A DNA stretch of 64,000 nucleotides from Manihot esculenta (taxonomy: Eukaryota > Streptophyta > Magnoliopsida > Malpighiales > Euphorbiaceae). Each line of letters begins with the position of its first letter. Within the stretch, counting starts at the first letter, position 1. Under the pieces are notes generated by a model. The model saw only the letters and a program-made list of their open reading frames with translations, ran no database searches and was not told where the DNA came from. Of this stretch, positions 1 to 9,459 are shown in pieces. The stretch lies in contig NC_035172.2 in the NCBI RefSeq assembly GCF_001659605.2, positions 34,709,342 through 34,773,341 of the forward strand, in the 5' to 3' direction. The position numbers and the translations under genes are program-made.

Positions 1-1923
1 TCTGAACCTGACTACCTTGTCCCTGCAGTCCAAGGTAGCACCATGGTTAGATAACCAGTCCATCCCTAGAATGAAGTCAAAATCTGTCAAATCTAGAACT
101 ACTAGGTCGGCGGACAAGCATCTTCCCTCAACAAACACAGGACTACACTGGCAGACTGACTCTGCCACAGATGGATCACACTTGGGTCCACTGACCCAGA
201 GAGGACACTCTAACCCAGAAGTCATCAGACCTAACCTCCCCACGGCTCTCGGAGCAATAAAAGAATGAGATGCACCAGGGTCCATCAAGGCATACACATC
301 CGAACAACCAATAATTAAGTTACCTGCCACCACGGTGTTAGATGCATATGCCTCCTGCTGTGTCATTGTGAAGATCCGTGCTGGAGCTGATGGACCTTCA
401 CCTCTGAAACCCGCTGAAGAAGAGGCTGCTCCTCTCCCTCTGCCTCTGCCACTGGCCTGAGTCATGGCTGGAGCTGCTGGCTGCGCCACACTGCCTGAAG
501 CTGTCTGCTGGGACTGAGCCATCGGGACTGCTCTTGGACAATCTCGAGCCATATGTCCCTCCTGACCACATCTGAAACAGGCATTCGTCCCAAACCGACA
601 TACTCCCCTGTGTGGCTTACCACACCTCGCACAAACTGCATTATCCGCACCAGAGCTTGAGCCACTCCCAAATCCCAGACTGGACTTGACTTTATTCCAG
701 AACTTGTTCTTCTTACCCTTGGGCTTACCCCATCTCTTACTGCCTGAAGCTGCTGCACTCAGGGTAGAGGGATCTAATCTTCCCCCACCCGGAGTTTTAG
801 AACCGGAAGACTGTGCCACTGACTGCTTAACTGTCCCCTGAACGATGGCACTGGCCTCCATTTTCCTGGCCATATCTACTATGGCATGGAAGCTCTCCCT
901 GTCCACTGACTGGATCAAGGAGGAATACCTGGAATGGAGTTTCATGACATACCTCCTTGACCTCTTTGAATCTGTGTCCAGACTCTGTCCAGAAAAAGGC
1001 AACAGCTCCATAAATCTGTCGGTGTACTCCTCCACACTCATTTCATCCATCTGCCTCAACTGTTCAAACTCTATCATCTTCAGCTCCCTTGAACTATCGG
1101 GAAAAGCCCATCCTGCAAACTCGTTTGCAAACTCTTCCCAAGTCATGCTGTCCACTTTCGGGTTCACATAATTCTTGAACCACTCCCGTGCCTTCTTGCA
1201 CTTAAGCGTGAACCCGGCCATCTGAATGGCTCTACTGTCATCAGCCCCAATCTCATTTGTAATTACTTTAACCCTTTCAAGATACACAAATGGGTCATCC
1301 CCTTTTTCATACTGAGGAGCACCCAATTTCATGTAGTCTGTCATCTTAACCTTGCTCCCACTGGCTGAGCTAGGTCTAGGTGGCTGAACAACTGGGGCTG
1401 CTGGTTCTGCAGGTGGTGCAACATTTTCGGAGGTAGGGTTTGCTGGATTTGGATAGTAGGGTGGAGGTGGATACATTGGGTACTGAGAGTATGGTGGGTA
1501 GTATGGTGGGTATGGCATCTGTGTGGGATAAGGGGTAAAACTAGGGTAATCCGATGTACCTCCCATCGAATACCCGGGATGTTGTGAGAAATGTGGGTAG
1601 TGAGGTGGCTGTACAAATCCCGAGGCCTGAGTGCCTCCTTGGGACTCTCCCATACCTTCCTCTGATAAGCCAACTCCCAGACTGCCATCCCTCCTCGGCT
1701 CTACATCCATATCATCCCCCATGCCCTCAGACATTCCTCCCTGAACTGTTCCTCTGACTGATCTGCTTCTACCCAGATCCAACGACCTTCTAGGGTCTCT
1801 TGCTGCTCTTTCTCAGTTAGAACTACTAGACATTGCCCTAGGCAATGCTGGAGGACGGGCGCACATGCCCTCATCCTCAGGTGGTACTCAAGTCAATCTT
1901 GCTGATCGACGAGTTCCTCTCAT
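1..1923 (-). pseudogene. Gag-protease polyprotein of the chromovirus-like element, 5' part, with early stops
   Basis: Read leftward from an ATG at 1923. The frame has a proline/tyrosine-rich N-terminal segment (about 1650-1440), a retrotransposon Gag domain (about 1340-800) and a basic linker. A CCHC zinc knuckle (CFRCGQEGHMARDC, about 595-550) follows, then the start of a retropepsin with active-site triplet DPG in ALMDPGASHSFIA (about 280-240) and the later ILGMDWL motif (about 75-55). The protein would package the element RNA and process the polyprotein. Two in-frame TGA codons lie between the ATG and about 1810, so this copy cannot make full-length Gag from that start. An internal ATG at 1734 is open to the window edge. 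A close copy of its N-terminal region lies at 7351-7533 on the other strand. Confidence 0.88.
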
Positions 1924-2181
1924 CCTGTTTTCTGAAAAACAGTGCACATCACAAGCAACATTAGCATCATATGGTTCATGTGAGCACACATGAACCCGCA
2001 TCACATACATCACATATCATAGCATATCATTAATGCACATGCATATTATCATGGCATTTCACATCATTATGCAAGACAGGACTCCACATCCTATCCTAGT
2101 GGACATGATCTTTTCCTATTGTGCTTGACCTTCTATAACATCTATGAGCTCGACACTCTAGGTCCGACCATATGAACCTAG

Positions 2182-2194
2182 GGCTCTGATACCA
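2182..2194 (-). other. Primer-binding site, initiator-Met tRNA type
   Basis: The minus strand reads TGGTATCAGAGCC three bases inside the LTR end. This is the usual plant primer-binding site matching the 3' end of initiator methionine tRNA, and it marks 2198-4406 as the 5' LTR of a minus-strand element. Confidence 0.9.
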
Positions 2195-3304
2195 TTCTGA
2201 AACGACCCGAAAATCGGACCGCTACCGGCGCTAGGATCCAGATCGGCTTAAGGCCGCCGGGACCCGTAGCAAGCCAGACATATAACCTATAAACCTGTAT
2301 AATCCCATACATGATCCACAACATACATAAAATTTAAAACTTTTCTTTCCATGAACATCAACCAAACTCAACCTGTGCATAACATTAACATAACATTGAT
2401 CCCTCTGTGGGATCTCATCAGTGTCCCCAATGGGTGACAAAACATATGCTGAGTTGGTTTACATAAGTATCATAAAAATCTCTAAGATCATGTAATAAAA
2501 AGGGATACAACATTCTATGGTCAAGCACACACTAACATCCATAAACCTCATTACATAACTATACTGTACTTTTACATTACAATTTGATCATGTCCATTGC
2601 TAGCTACTACATAAGCATGACTTCTTTACTCTATCCGGACTCCCGCACTATACTGTACCTGCAAGCCTGGGGGTAAAGGGAGAGGGGTGAGCTAAAAGCC
2701 CAGTGAGCTGAACTATAAAACATATTAACACTATGCTTTAATGAAATGCATCATAACACAGACAATTCACATAAGGGTTGGGTGAACTTGTCACCAATTA
2801 GTCCAAGCTAACATTTGTGCCAGGCCGTAGCATGGGGTCCTGGTCTTCCTGTCATACATACATTACTTACCATTATCCCAGGGCCTCCTCTGGACTCCTG
2901 GTCTTCGAGTCCCACAATCGTGCCAGGCCGTAGAATGGGGTCCTGGTCTTCCTATCATGGACTAATTGGGTCATCCAACATTCACCCACATCAACAACAA
3001 TCGGTGCAATGCGACATATTCGTGAATACTAATGCAATCATCCTATTGCATAATCATGATGCATGAAACATGATAAAACATTTAATTTAAAAGATTGAGT
3101 TTAGTTCCACTCACCTCTGGCTGACTCTGACAACACCGAAGCAGCTGAACTCACTGCTGGGGTCCTCGGTTCCTCGGGTCCGAACCTACACAGGTGGACT
3201 CAAATGAGGGACCAAACACACCTGAACATAACTATAAAATACTCCCCAAAAACCCCCTAAAACATCATGAAAACATCACATAAAAACATGTAAGAAATGG
3301 CTGA

Positions 3305-3515
3305 ACAGGGCACTTTCGGCGGCAGGTTCAGCGGCAGGTTCGGCGGCCGAAAGTCCCTCCAGAGCCGAAAGTCAGGCAGGTTCGGCGGCACCTTCGGCGG
3401 CCGAAACTCCCAGACAGATCCGAAAGTCTTCTTTCGGGGGCAAGCTTCGGCAGCCGAATGCTGCCTCCACAAGGGGGTTCGGCGGCCGAAACTCCCTTCG
3501 GCGGCCGAACCTGGT
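3305..3515. repeat. Palindromic TTCGGCGGCCGAA cluster in LTR
   Basis: Many near-identical copies of a GC-rich palindrome (core GGCGGCCGAA and variants such as GGCAGCCGAA) lie within about 210 bases. A second cluster at about 4068-4226 flanks the TATA box. Both clusters recur in the two solo LTRs, so they are a conserved property of this LTR family. The sequence is dense in CpG in an otherwise AT-rich setting. Confidence 0.8.
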
Positions 3516-4040
3516 TTCTGCCAGAAGGGCAGAAACTTGGTTCACATGAACCCCTTGCCTCCCAAAACCTCAAATCATGCAAAAACTAGTTCTAAAACAT
3601 GCATACATATCATACATTACACCTAGGGGTCTCAAACTAGCATATACCCCAACTACAACACTTCAAACACACAAAAATCAACATACATTGTTCATCAAAA
3701 CATCAAAACCCATAAACTCATCAACAAGCCTAAACATGCATCTCTACCCATAAAACAACTTAATGCTTGTTTAAAACACATAACAAGGGTGGATCCGAGC
3801 TTACCTCTTGAAGAAACGAGAGGAAAGGCGATCCTAGCTTGGAGATGGAGAGATTGAGCTCTTTGAACCTCCAAGTACCCAAAACTTGCTCTTTACTCAC
3901 TGATCTTCAAAACAGAAGTTAAAACCCGTGAAAATCATGGAAGATCTAAGGAAAACACTCAAGATCGAGGGAGGGGTGGCGGAGACTCACCTTGGCCGAC
4001 AACGGGGGAGAAAAAGCTCGCCCGTGCGGACCCAAGGGAC

Positions 4041-4049
4041 CCTTTTATA
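4041..4049 (-). promoter_or_regulatory. TATA box of the LTR promoter
   Basis: The minus strand reads CTATAAAAGGGTCCCTT just after the first palindrome cluster. The equivalent site is present in both solo LTR copies (56318 and 58854), so it is probably the RNA polymerase II promoter that starts element transcription. Confidence 0.65.
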
Positions 4050-4411
4050 GGTGGCTGGCCAGGCCACGTTCGGGGGCCGAATGTGCCTCCGCATGCATGC
4101 CATGTTCGGCGGCCGAACCTGAGTTTCGGCGGCCGAACCTGGACTTCCCTCACTCATGCTTTCGGGGGCCTAACGTGCCTCCAAAACGCATGCACGTTCG
4201 GCGGCCGAACTTGACTTTCGGCGGCCGAACCTGGATTTTCCTCCAATGCTATTTTCATGCAAAAACTCATTTAATTTCATACTTAAAACATTAAAATTCA
4301 TGAAAACATTTTACAAAACATGTTTTTACCCTTCTAGAGGTTCCCGACATCCGAAATTCCACCGGACGGTAGGAATTCCGATACCGGAGTCTAGCCGGGT
4401 ATTACAAATTT

Positions 4412-5773
4412 AGCATACCTTGGTATTTGTTTGATAGCATCAAGTAGGGGTATGTTGATTTCCACTTTGCGAAGTGTCTCCAATATCTCTTTTTCCTCTT
4501 TCTCCTTTTGGGATCTTGCAAATCTCTTTGGGAAGGGAGGAGGTACCTTGAATTTCTCCATAAGTTGTTGTTTCTGCCTTTGAATGGATTCTGCCTGGTC
4601 TGTTGATTTGGGCAGATCACTCTCTGCCTTCTCTAGTGATTTGGGCAAATCACTGCTGGACAGCTCAGTTTGCCCAGCGATCGGGTCAGTTTCTACTAGT
4701 GAATTGGGCAAATCACTGCCCTGATCACTTTCTGGCAGAATTTCTTCCATGGCCTGTTTTTGCAATTTTTCAGCCCTATTGTCTTGCAATTCCTTTCCAA
4801 TCCTCAATGTGATGGCACTAGCATTTTGCCTTGGATTTATCTCAGTTTGGGAGGGCAAACAACAACTTACATGTGCTAGCAATCTGGTTGTGTTGGATTG
4901 TCCAGGGGGCTGGTTTGTTTCAGAAATTTCAGCAGATTTTGGTTCAGTTGGGGCACTTCTAGCAGTTGCTGGTTTATGGACAGCAGCAGGGGATGTACCA
5001 GGTACTTCGGCTGGTGCTGATTTGCGGGCAGCAGTGGTTGTGGCAGTTTGACAGCAGTTGCTGTCTCTATTTTCAGCAACTTGGACAGCAGCAAATTCTG
5101 TAATTTCTGGTGTAATTTTGGCAGTTTCAGCAAGTGCAGCAACTTCTGGTTCAGTGGGGGCAATTTCTGAGGTTGCTGATTTTTGGACAGCAGGTGCTGT
5201 TTTTGCAGCAGGAGCTTCGGTTGGTGCTGATTTTTGGACAGCAGCAGGTTCTGCAGTGGTGATTTGTGCCGCAGACTCAGCAGCTTGGTCTGTTTTCTCA
5301 TCATCGTCCCATAGATCTTGAAGCTCTTCCTCTCTTCTTAATATGTGCGCGTTCATTGAGTTGACCGCTTGATCCACTTTCTGTTGGAGAATTTTTCCAG
5401 AAATTTCCAATTTCCTTACCATCTCTTCAAGTTCCATATTGGAGTTTTGAGGTGGTGCTTGGGCTTGATAGTTTTGGTAGTAGTAAGCCCTTGCATAGCC
5501 ATAATTCGGATTGTCCCCCCAACATGGATTGTATTGCAGATCTCTTTGGTAGTCATGGTAGTGGTCTGTCCTAACATAGCCATAGCTTAGATTGTCTCCC
5601 CAACCTGTATTGTATGTGTCAAGGTAGGGATTATGTCTTGGCTGTCCATAGAATCCTTCAAATGCATGTGCTTGTTGAAGTTGTTGAACTTGTCGAGCTT
5701 GACCATAATTTCTCACAACAGAGGTTAGTTCAGAAATTTGAGAAGAGAGAAAAGACATACTTACTGTAGCCAT
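4412..5773 (-). pseudogene. Gag-like protein of the Athila-like element, 3' truncated
   Basis: About 453 codons are open from an ATG at 5773, only 51 bases after the primer site. Visible parts are an N-terminal helix, two related repeats with YNxGWGDN and YNPCWGDN cores, a charged coiled-coil-like stretch (about residues 110-160), and a long Ala/Thr/Pro/Glu-rich repetitive region with QKSAPTE-like units. A SDLP(K/N)S repeat follows, then the C-terminal conserved block ending NIPLLDAIKQIPRYAKF that precedes protease in these elements. The usual N-terminal capsid domain is not seen, so this looks like a shortened or non-autonomous form. The last four codons before the stop at 4391 come from the inserted LTR. 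It is not a host gene. Confidence 0.75.
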
Positions 5774-5824
5774 GCTTGTAAATCAGCCCTGGTCATAAAA
5801 GGAAAATACGTTAGTTAGATCAAT

Positions 5825-5842
5825 TCCCCGGCAACGGCGCCA
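5825..5842 (-). other. Primer-binding site, Asp tRNA type
   Basis: The minus strand reads TGGCGCCGTTGCCGGGGA, the complement of the 3' end of plant aspartate tRNA. This is the primer site used by Athila-type elements. It lies five bases inside the LTR end. Confidence 0.9.
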
Positions 5843-5847
5843 ATTTT

Positions 5848-7350
5848 TGATAAGCGGTTGTCGAAGCCGTCAAAAATAAACCTATTAGACAATCAACAAT
5901 AAACTTGTAGATAGTGGCAATAGGGTCGAACCACAGAGAATTGACACCAATGATTTTCCTAATAATGACTAGGTCAAGTAAATAACAAGTAAATAAAAGA
6001 GGAGGGTTTTGTGTTGAAGATGTACTAAAGCTAATTAACAATAGCAAGCAAATAATTTAAAGATGAGTAAATCAATAAGAGAAAAGCTTCTAGTTGAAGT
6101 ATGGATCTTATTTCAGATTGTTTAGAATTGATCATTGATTCTTTAATACTCCTATTTATCTCAATAAATTAGTTTAGGATGTGGAAGACGCTTCTCACAA
6201 TCCAAATTCCTCCTTAGTTCTAGTTTGATTAGGAAACGTTCGCTAATCAAACACTAATCAACAAGTTGCCAAGGAACGTCCTTGGGGCATTATAGCATCG
6301 AACAACTATTGATTGCATTAAGACTTAGAGAAACCCAATTCTATCCTTGCCAACCGCGTGGTCAAGTTTAGATTATGCAATTTGATTAAATGTGTTTTTG
6401 AATAACCTAAGCAATTACGGACCTAAATCATTCAAACAATATTACTTAAGCAATTTAAAAGCAATGGGCCCTTATTGATTCTAAAAGCAAAGTAATAATT
6501 ATGGAAAGCTCAAATTGCATAAATATTGAAAATAAATAGAAGTTTGACAATGGAGATTTAAATCTCCCAATTCATCACAAAATCTGAAATTCACCAACTT
6601 CAACTAGAAAGGAAGGAAATTAGCCACTCATGGTGGACTAAGTACACAAAAGATGAAAAGAAAGGAAAAAGGAAGATGCTGGAGAGTTTCTGGCGAGTTG
6701 AGTTGCTGATAAGAAGCTCCTCTTTGCTGGTTTGGAGGCTCTCTTTTTATAGCTGCAGAATTCCATCCATCTAGGGTTTCAAAATCCCTTTTTGATTTGG
6801 TGTTTCACTCCTCTTTTGATGTTGAATTTAATTGCAATTGGAATTCCTTGGATGAGAAGTCCTTTTCGTGGCTCTTGGATTTGTATTGATAGTGATTGAG
6901 TTGGATTTGGACTTCTAAAAATTCGGATTTCTGTTTTCTGCTGTCTTTCCCGTTCTGCTGTCAAGTTTCTGCTGTCAAGGTGATTTGCCCGGTGATTTGG
7001 CCAGTTTCTTCGAGTGATTGGGCAAATCGCTGACCCAATCACTTTTCTGTGAGTCAGTCCTCTCTGTCTCTGCGAGTGATTTGGCCAGTGTCTTCGAGTG
7101 TCTTGGGCAAATCACTGCCCATATCACTTCTGCCTGTTGCCTCCAGGTTTCTGCTTCAACTTGATCTAGGCAGATCACTGGGCAAATCACTGACCCAATC
7201 ACTTTTCTGTCAATTTTCTGCACTTTTTCTCCAATTTCCCAATTTCTTCCTTTTCTGTAAAAACAAGATAAAAACCATAAATTAAGCTAAAAAATGTGTA
7301 AATAAACAATAAAAAAGATAATAAAAATGTGGCTAATTTATGCTTGATCA
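5848..7350 (-). repeat. 5' LTR (about 1.5 kb) of the Athila-like element
   Basis: The minus strand starts TGATCAAGCATAAATTAGCC at 7350 and ends CCGCTTATCA at 5848, next to the primer site. Its 5' portion (about 6970-7210) holds several copies of an imperfect palindrome like AGTGATTTGGGCAAATCACT. The same motif also occurs inside the Gag-like coding frame at 4635 and 4698. Confidence 0.83.
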
Positions 7351-7533
7351 GTCTAACAGAGAAAGAGCAGTAAGAGACCCTAGAAGGTCTCTGGATCTGG
7401 GTAGAAGCAGATCAGTAAGGGGAATAGTTCAGGGAGGAATGTCAGAGGACATGGGGGATGATATGGATGTAGAGCAGAGAAGGGATGGTAGTCTGGGAGT
7501 TAGCATGTCGGAAGAGGGAATGGGAGAGTCCCA
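7351..7533 (+). pseudogene. Gag N-terminal fragment of a second chromovirus-like copy
   Basis: The plus-strand frame matches the Gag N-terminal region at about 1815-1640 almost codon for codon, with cores RDPRRSLDLGRSRSVRG and MSE.MGDDMDVE. It is cut on the left by the Athila-like LTR and changes at about 7533 into unrelated sequence. It is therefore a remnant of another member of the same family in the opposite orientation. No function is expected. Confidence 0.85.
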
Positions 7534-7775
7534 ATGTAACAGCCCGGACGTGATCCCCGGCACTGTTACCGCTCACAGCCCGTGACCTTCCTCTGGGCCC
7601 AGCCACTGTGAGCAGCTCTTAACATCCCTTCACCCTCACGGGTTCCAGGCAGGATTTGTCCCCTTGGGTTCTCGTCAAACGCATCCTTCCCCAAGTGGAT
7701 TTGGCCCAAATTTCCCTTGGGAAATTAGGTCGCCTCCCCCACTGCTCGAACCCTTGACCTGACCTCCCACTTTAA
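7534..7775. repeat. Unclassified repeat beginning TGTAACAGCCCGG
   Basis: This is about 240 bp of GC-rich sequence between the gag remnant and the P450 exon. It starts TGTAACAGCCCGG, which resembles an LTR or TRIM terminus, and contains GCTCGAACCCTTGACC, which on the minus strand resembles a Pol III B box. No partner LTR or target duplication is visible, so it could be a TRIM/solo LTR fragment or a SINE-like piece. Confidence 0.4.
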
Positions 7776-8355
7776 GGGAATAGAGTGGGCATTATCTGAA
7801 CTCATAAAACACCCTGGAGCAATGAAGAAAGTCCAGAAAGAGTTGGAAGAGAAAGTTGGGATGGAAAGAATGGTGGAGGAATCAGACTTAGAGAGCTTGG
7901 AATACTTAGAGATGGTTATAAAGGAAACTTTCAGACTCCATCCAGTGGCTCCATTACTACTCCCTCATGAAGCAACGGAAGACGCTATTATTGATGGTTT
8001 TCTCATACCCAAAAAGTCGCATGTTATTATAAATGCATGGGCAATTGGAAGAGATCCAAAAGCTTGGACTGATGCAGAGAAGTTCTGGCCAGAGAGGTTC
8101 ATGGGGAGCAAATTAGACATTAGAGGAAGGGACTTTCAGCTTCTCCCATTCGGCTCAGGCCGGAGGGGCTGCCCTGGAATTCAACTGGGGATGACTGTGG
8201 TTCGACTGGTGGTGGCGCAGCTGGTGCATTGCTTCAAATGGGAGCTCCCAAATGAAATGGTGCCAAGTGATTTGGATATGACAGAGGAGTTCAGTCTAGT
8301 GACTTCAAGGGCCAACCATCTCCACGCCATTCCTACTTATCGTCTTCACATCTGA
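7776..8355 (+). pseudogene. Cytochrome P450 (CYP736A-like), C-terminal part only
   Basis: An open frame of about 192 codons starts with [13 protein letters not shown] and ends in a stop at 8353-8355. It contains the K-helix ExxR motif (KETFRLHP), the PERF-type motif (FWPERF) and the heme-ligand loop [10 protein letters not shown] with the conserved cysteine. The C-terminal block resembles CYP736A enzymes of the CYP71 clan, which are ER-bound haem monooxygenases of specialised metabolism. The N-terminal membrane anchor, substrate-recognition regions and the I-helix AGxDT motif are missing. Upstream sequence is repeat DNA, and the only splice-acceptor-like AG (7774-7775) is too far into the protein for the usual CYP71-clan intron. 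It is most likely a truncated pseudogene. Confidence 0.82.
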
Positions 8356-9459
8356 ACTTATGCATTGTGTATTTGTGTATCCTGAGATCGATATTGGATT
8401 ATATGCCCTTTGCCTTTGGTTGCTCTTTCAATTTAACTCTAACATATAATCTCAAATTATCAAGTGATGAAAGTTTCTGTTACAAGCCTTTTATAACGTT
8501 AGAAACTTAACACGTGTTGTTTTTTGTTTATAATAAGTTTTCTGTCCAAATTTGAGTGGATCTTAGAATTGTTTATGGGCTCGAACATACTTGGGTTATA
8601 TTCTGAAAGCATTGGGCCTATGCGAGTCTTCTTTTAATGATATTCTCCTTAGCTTTGGAAAATCAAAAAAATCCTTAAACAATGTACATTACACAAAAGA
8701 ATAATCGACTATATTAATGTTTTTTAATTGAATAATATTAAATCATTTTGTTAAATTTAATTTTGATAATAAATTAACTCATTATTATAGTATACGAAAT
8801 TGATATATTATTTACCAAATGAAAAAATCATTTGTGAGAATTTTTTTTTTATTAATAAATATAAAGGGGGTTGGTCCAATTCTTATCTTTCGGGCATTGA
8901 CAACGTAAAAAACAGGGCAAGATGGGAACAGCTCAACAACCCTAATTAAGCCCTAACAATGACAATATTATAGGACACACTAAGCTACATTCAATTATTA
9001 GCAAGAATGACTCATAACATTCACCTAATAATAATTTTTTTATATGCTTTCAAGTACATCATGTTTTTTTCTAATATCATAAATTTAAGAAAATATTTTT
9101 TTCAGTGATAAGTATAAACACAGTTAAAAAATATTAATATAAAAAATATAATTTTAAAATAAATCGAATTATAGAAAAAAAAAACAAAAAAATTCTCGAG
9201 GTGTGGCTTTCCTTGCAAGAGGGCAACCCCGGCCCTCCCAACATTTCAATACCAACCTTTATATATGGTTGAAGCGTGCAGGTAGCTGTCGGGCCCACAT
9301 GGACTCGCTGGTTAAACTAAAAAAAAAAAAACTAAAATTTTTGTCTTTTGTCACTGTAATAGCGTAATTGATAATGTCCTGTTTGATTAAACGGATAATA
9401 CCAACTTCGATAATGATATATGCATTAATAAATGGTTTCTTAAACACGACAACGATAAC
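8356..9459. other. Intergenic DNA between P450 remnant and BAHD gene
   Basis: AT-rich spacer holding the presumed 3' end of the P450 remnant (8356-8500) and, on the other strand, the 3' untranslated region of the BAHD gene (about 9260-9459). No additional gene or repeat boundary was recognised. Confidence 0.5.

Larger units (their letters stand above)
1..4406 (-). mobile_element. Chromovirus-like Ty3/gypsy LTR retrotransposon, left part outside window
   Basis: The element reads leftward: 5' LTR (2198-4406), primer-binding site (2182-2194), leader, then gag and the start of protease, which leaves the window at base 1. It is inserted in the gag-like reading frame of an Athila-like element, and the host frame stops abruptly at 4407. 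The lineage (Tekay/Del-type chromovirus) is inferred from the Met-type primer site, the long LTR of about 2.2 kb and the Gag layout. No chromodomain or integrase is visible, so the lineage is not proven. Confidence 0.85.
2198..4406 (-). repeat. 5' LTR (2209 bp) of the chromovirus-like element
   Basis: On the minus strand the LTR begins TGTAATACCCGGC at 4406 and ends GGGTCGTTTCA at 2198. The same LTR occurs twice on the plus strand as solo LTRs (55962-58230 and 58497-60766), which confirms the boundaries. It carries a TATA box (4041-4049), two clusters of a palindromic TTCGGC(C/G)GCCGAA motif, and a repeated segment with GTGCCAGGCCGTAG near 2817 and 2922. Apparent open frames inside it, for example 3297-3626, are by-products of the CpG-rich palindromes and are not genes. 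Confidence 0.92.
4407..7350 (-). mobile_element. Athila-like Ty3/gypsy element, 5' part, cut by a later insertion
   Basis: Reading leftward there is an LTR (7350-5848), an Asp-tRNA-type primer site (5842-5825), a 50-base leader and a Gag-like frame (5773-4412). This is interrupted at 4407 by the chromovirus-like element. The rest of the element should lie left of the window. It interrupts a plus-strand gag fragment that begins at 7351, so it is younger than that fragment and older than the 2198-4406 LTR insertion. Confidence 0.82.

Noticed and set aside
3297..3626. Gly/Arg-rich open frames in the LTRs (also at 56736-57213 and 59184-59628)
   Set aside because: They are created by the GC-rich palindrome clusters, occur on both strands at once, and sit in non-coding LTR sequence.
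4391..5773. A 460-codon open frame that could be read as a host glutamine/alanine-rich protein
   Set aside because: An LTR and an Asp-type primer site lie directly upstream, and the C-terminus has the NIPLLDAIKQIPRYAKF block of Ty3/gypsy polyproteins. The final codons come from the inserted LTR.
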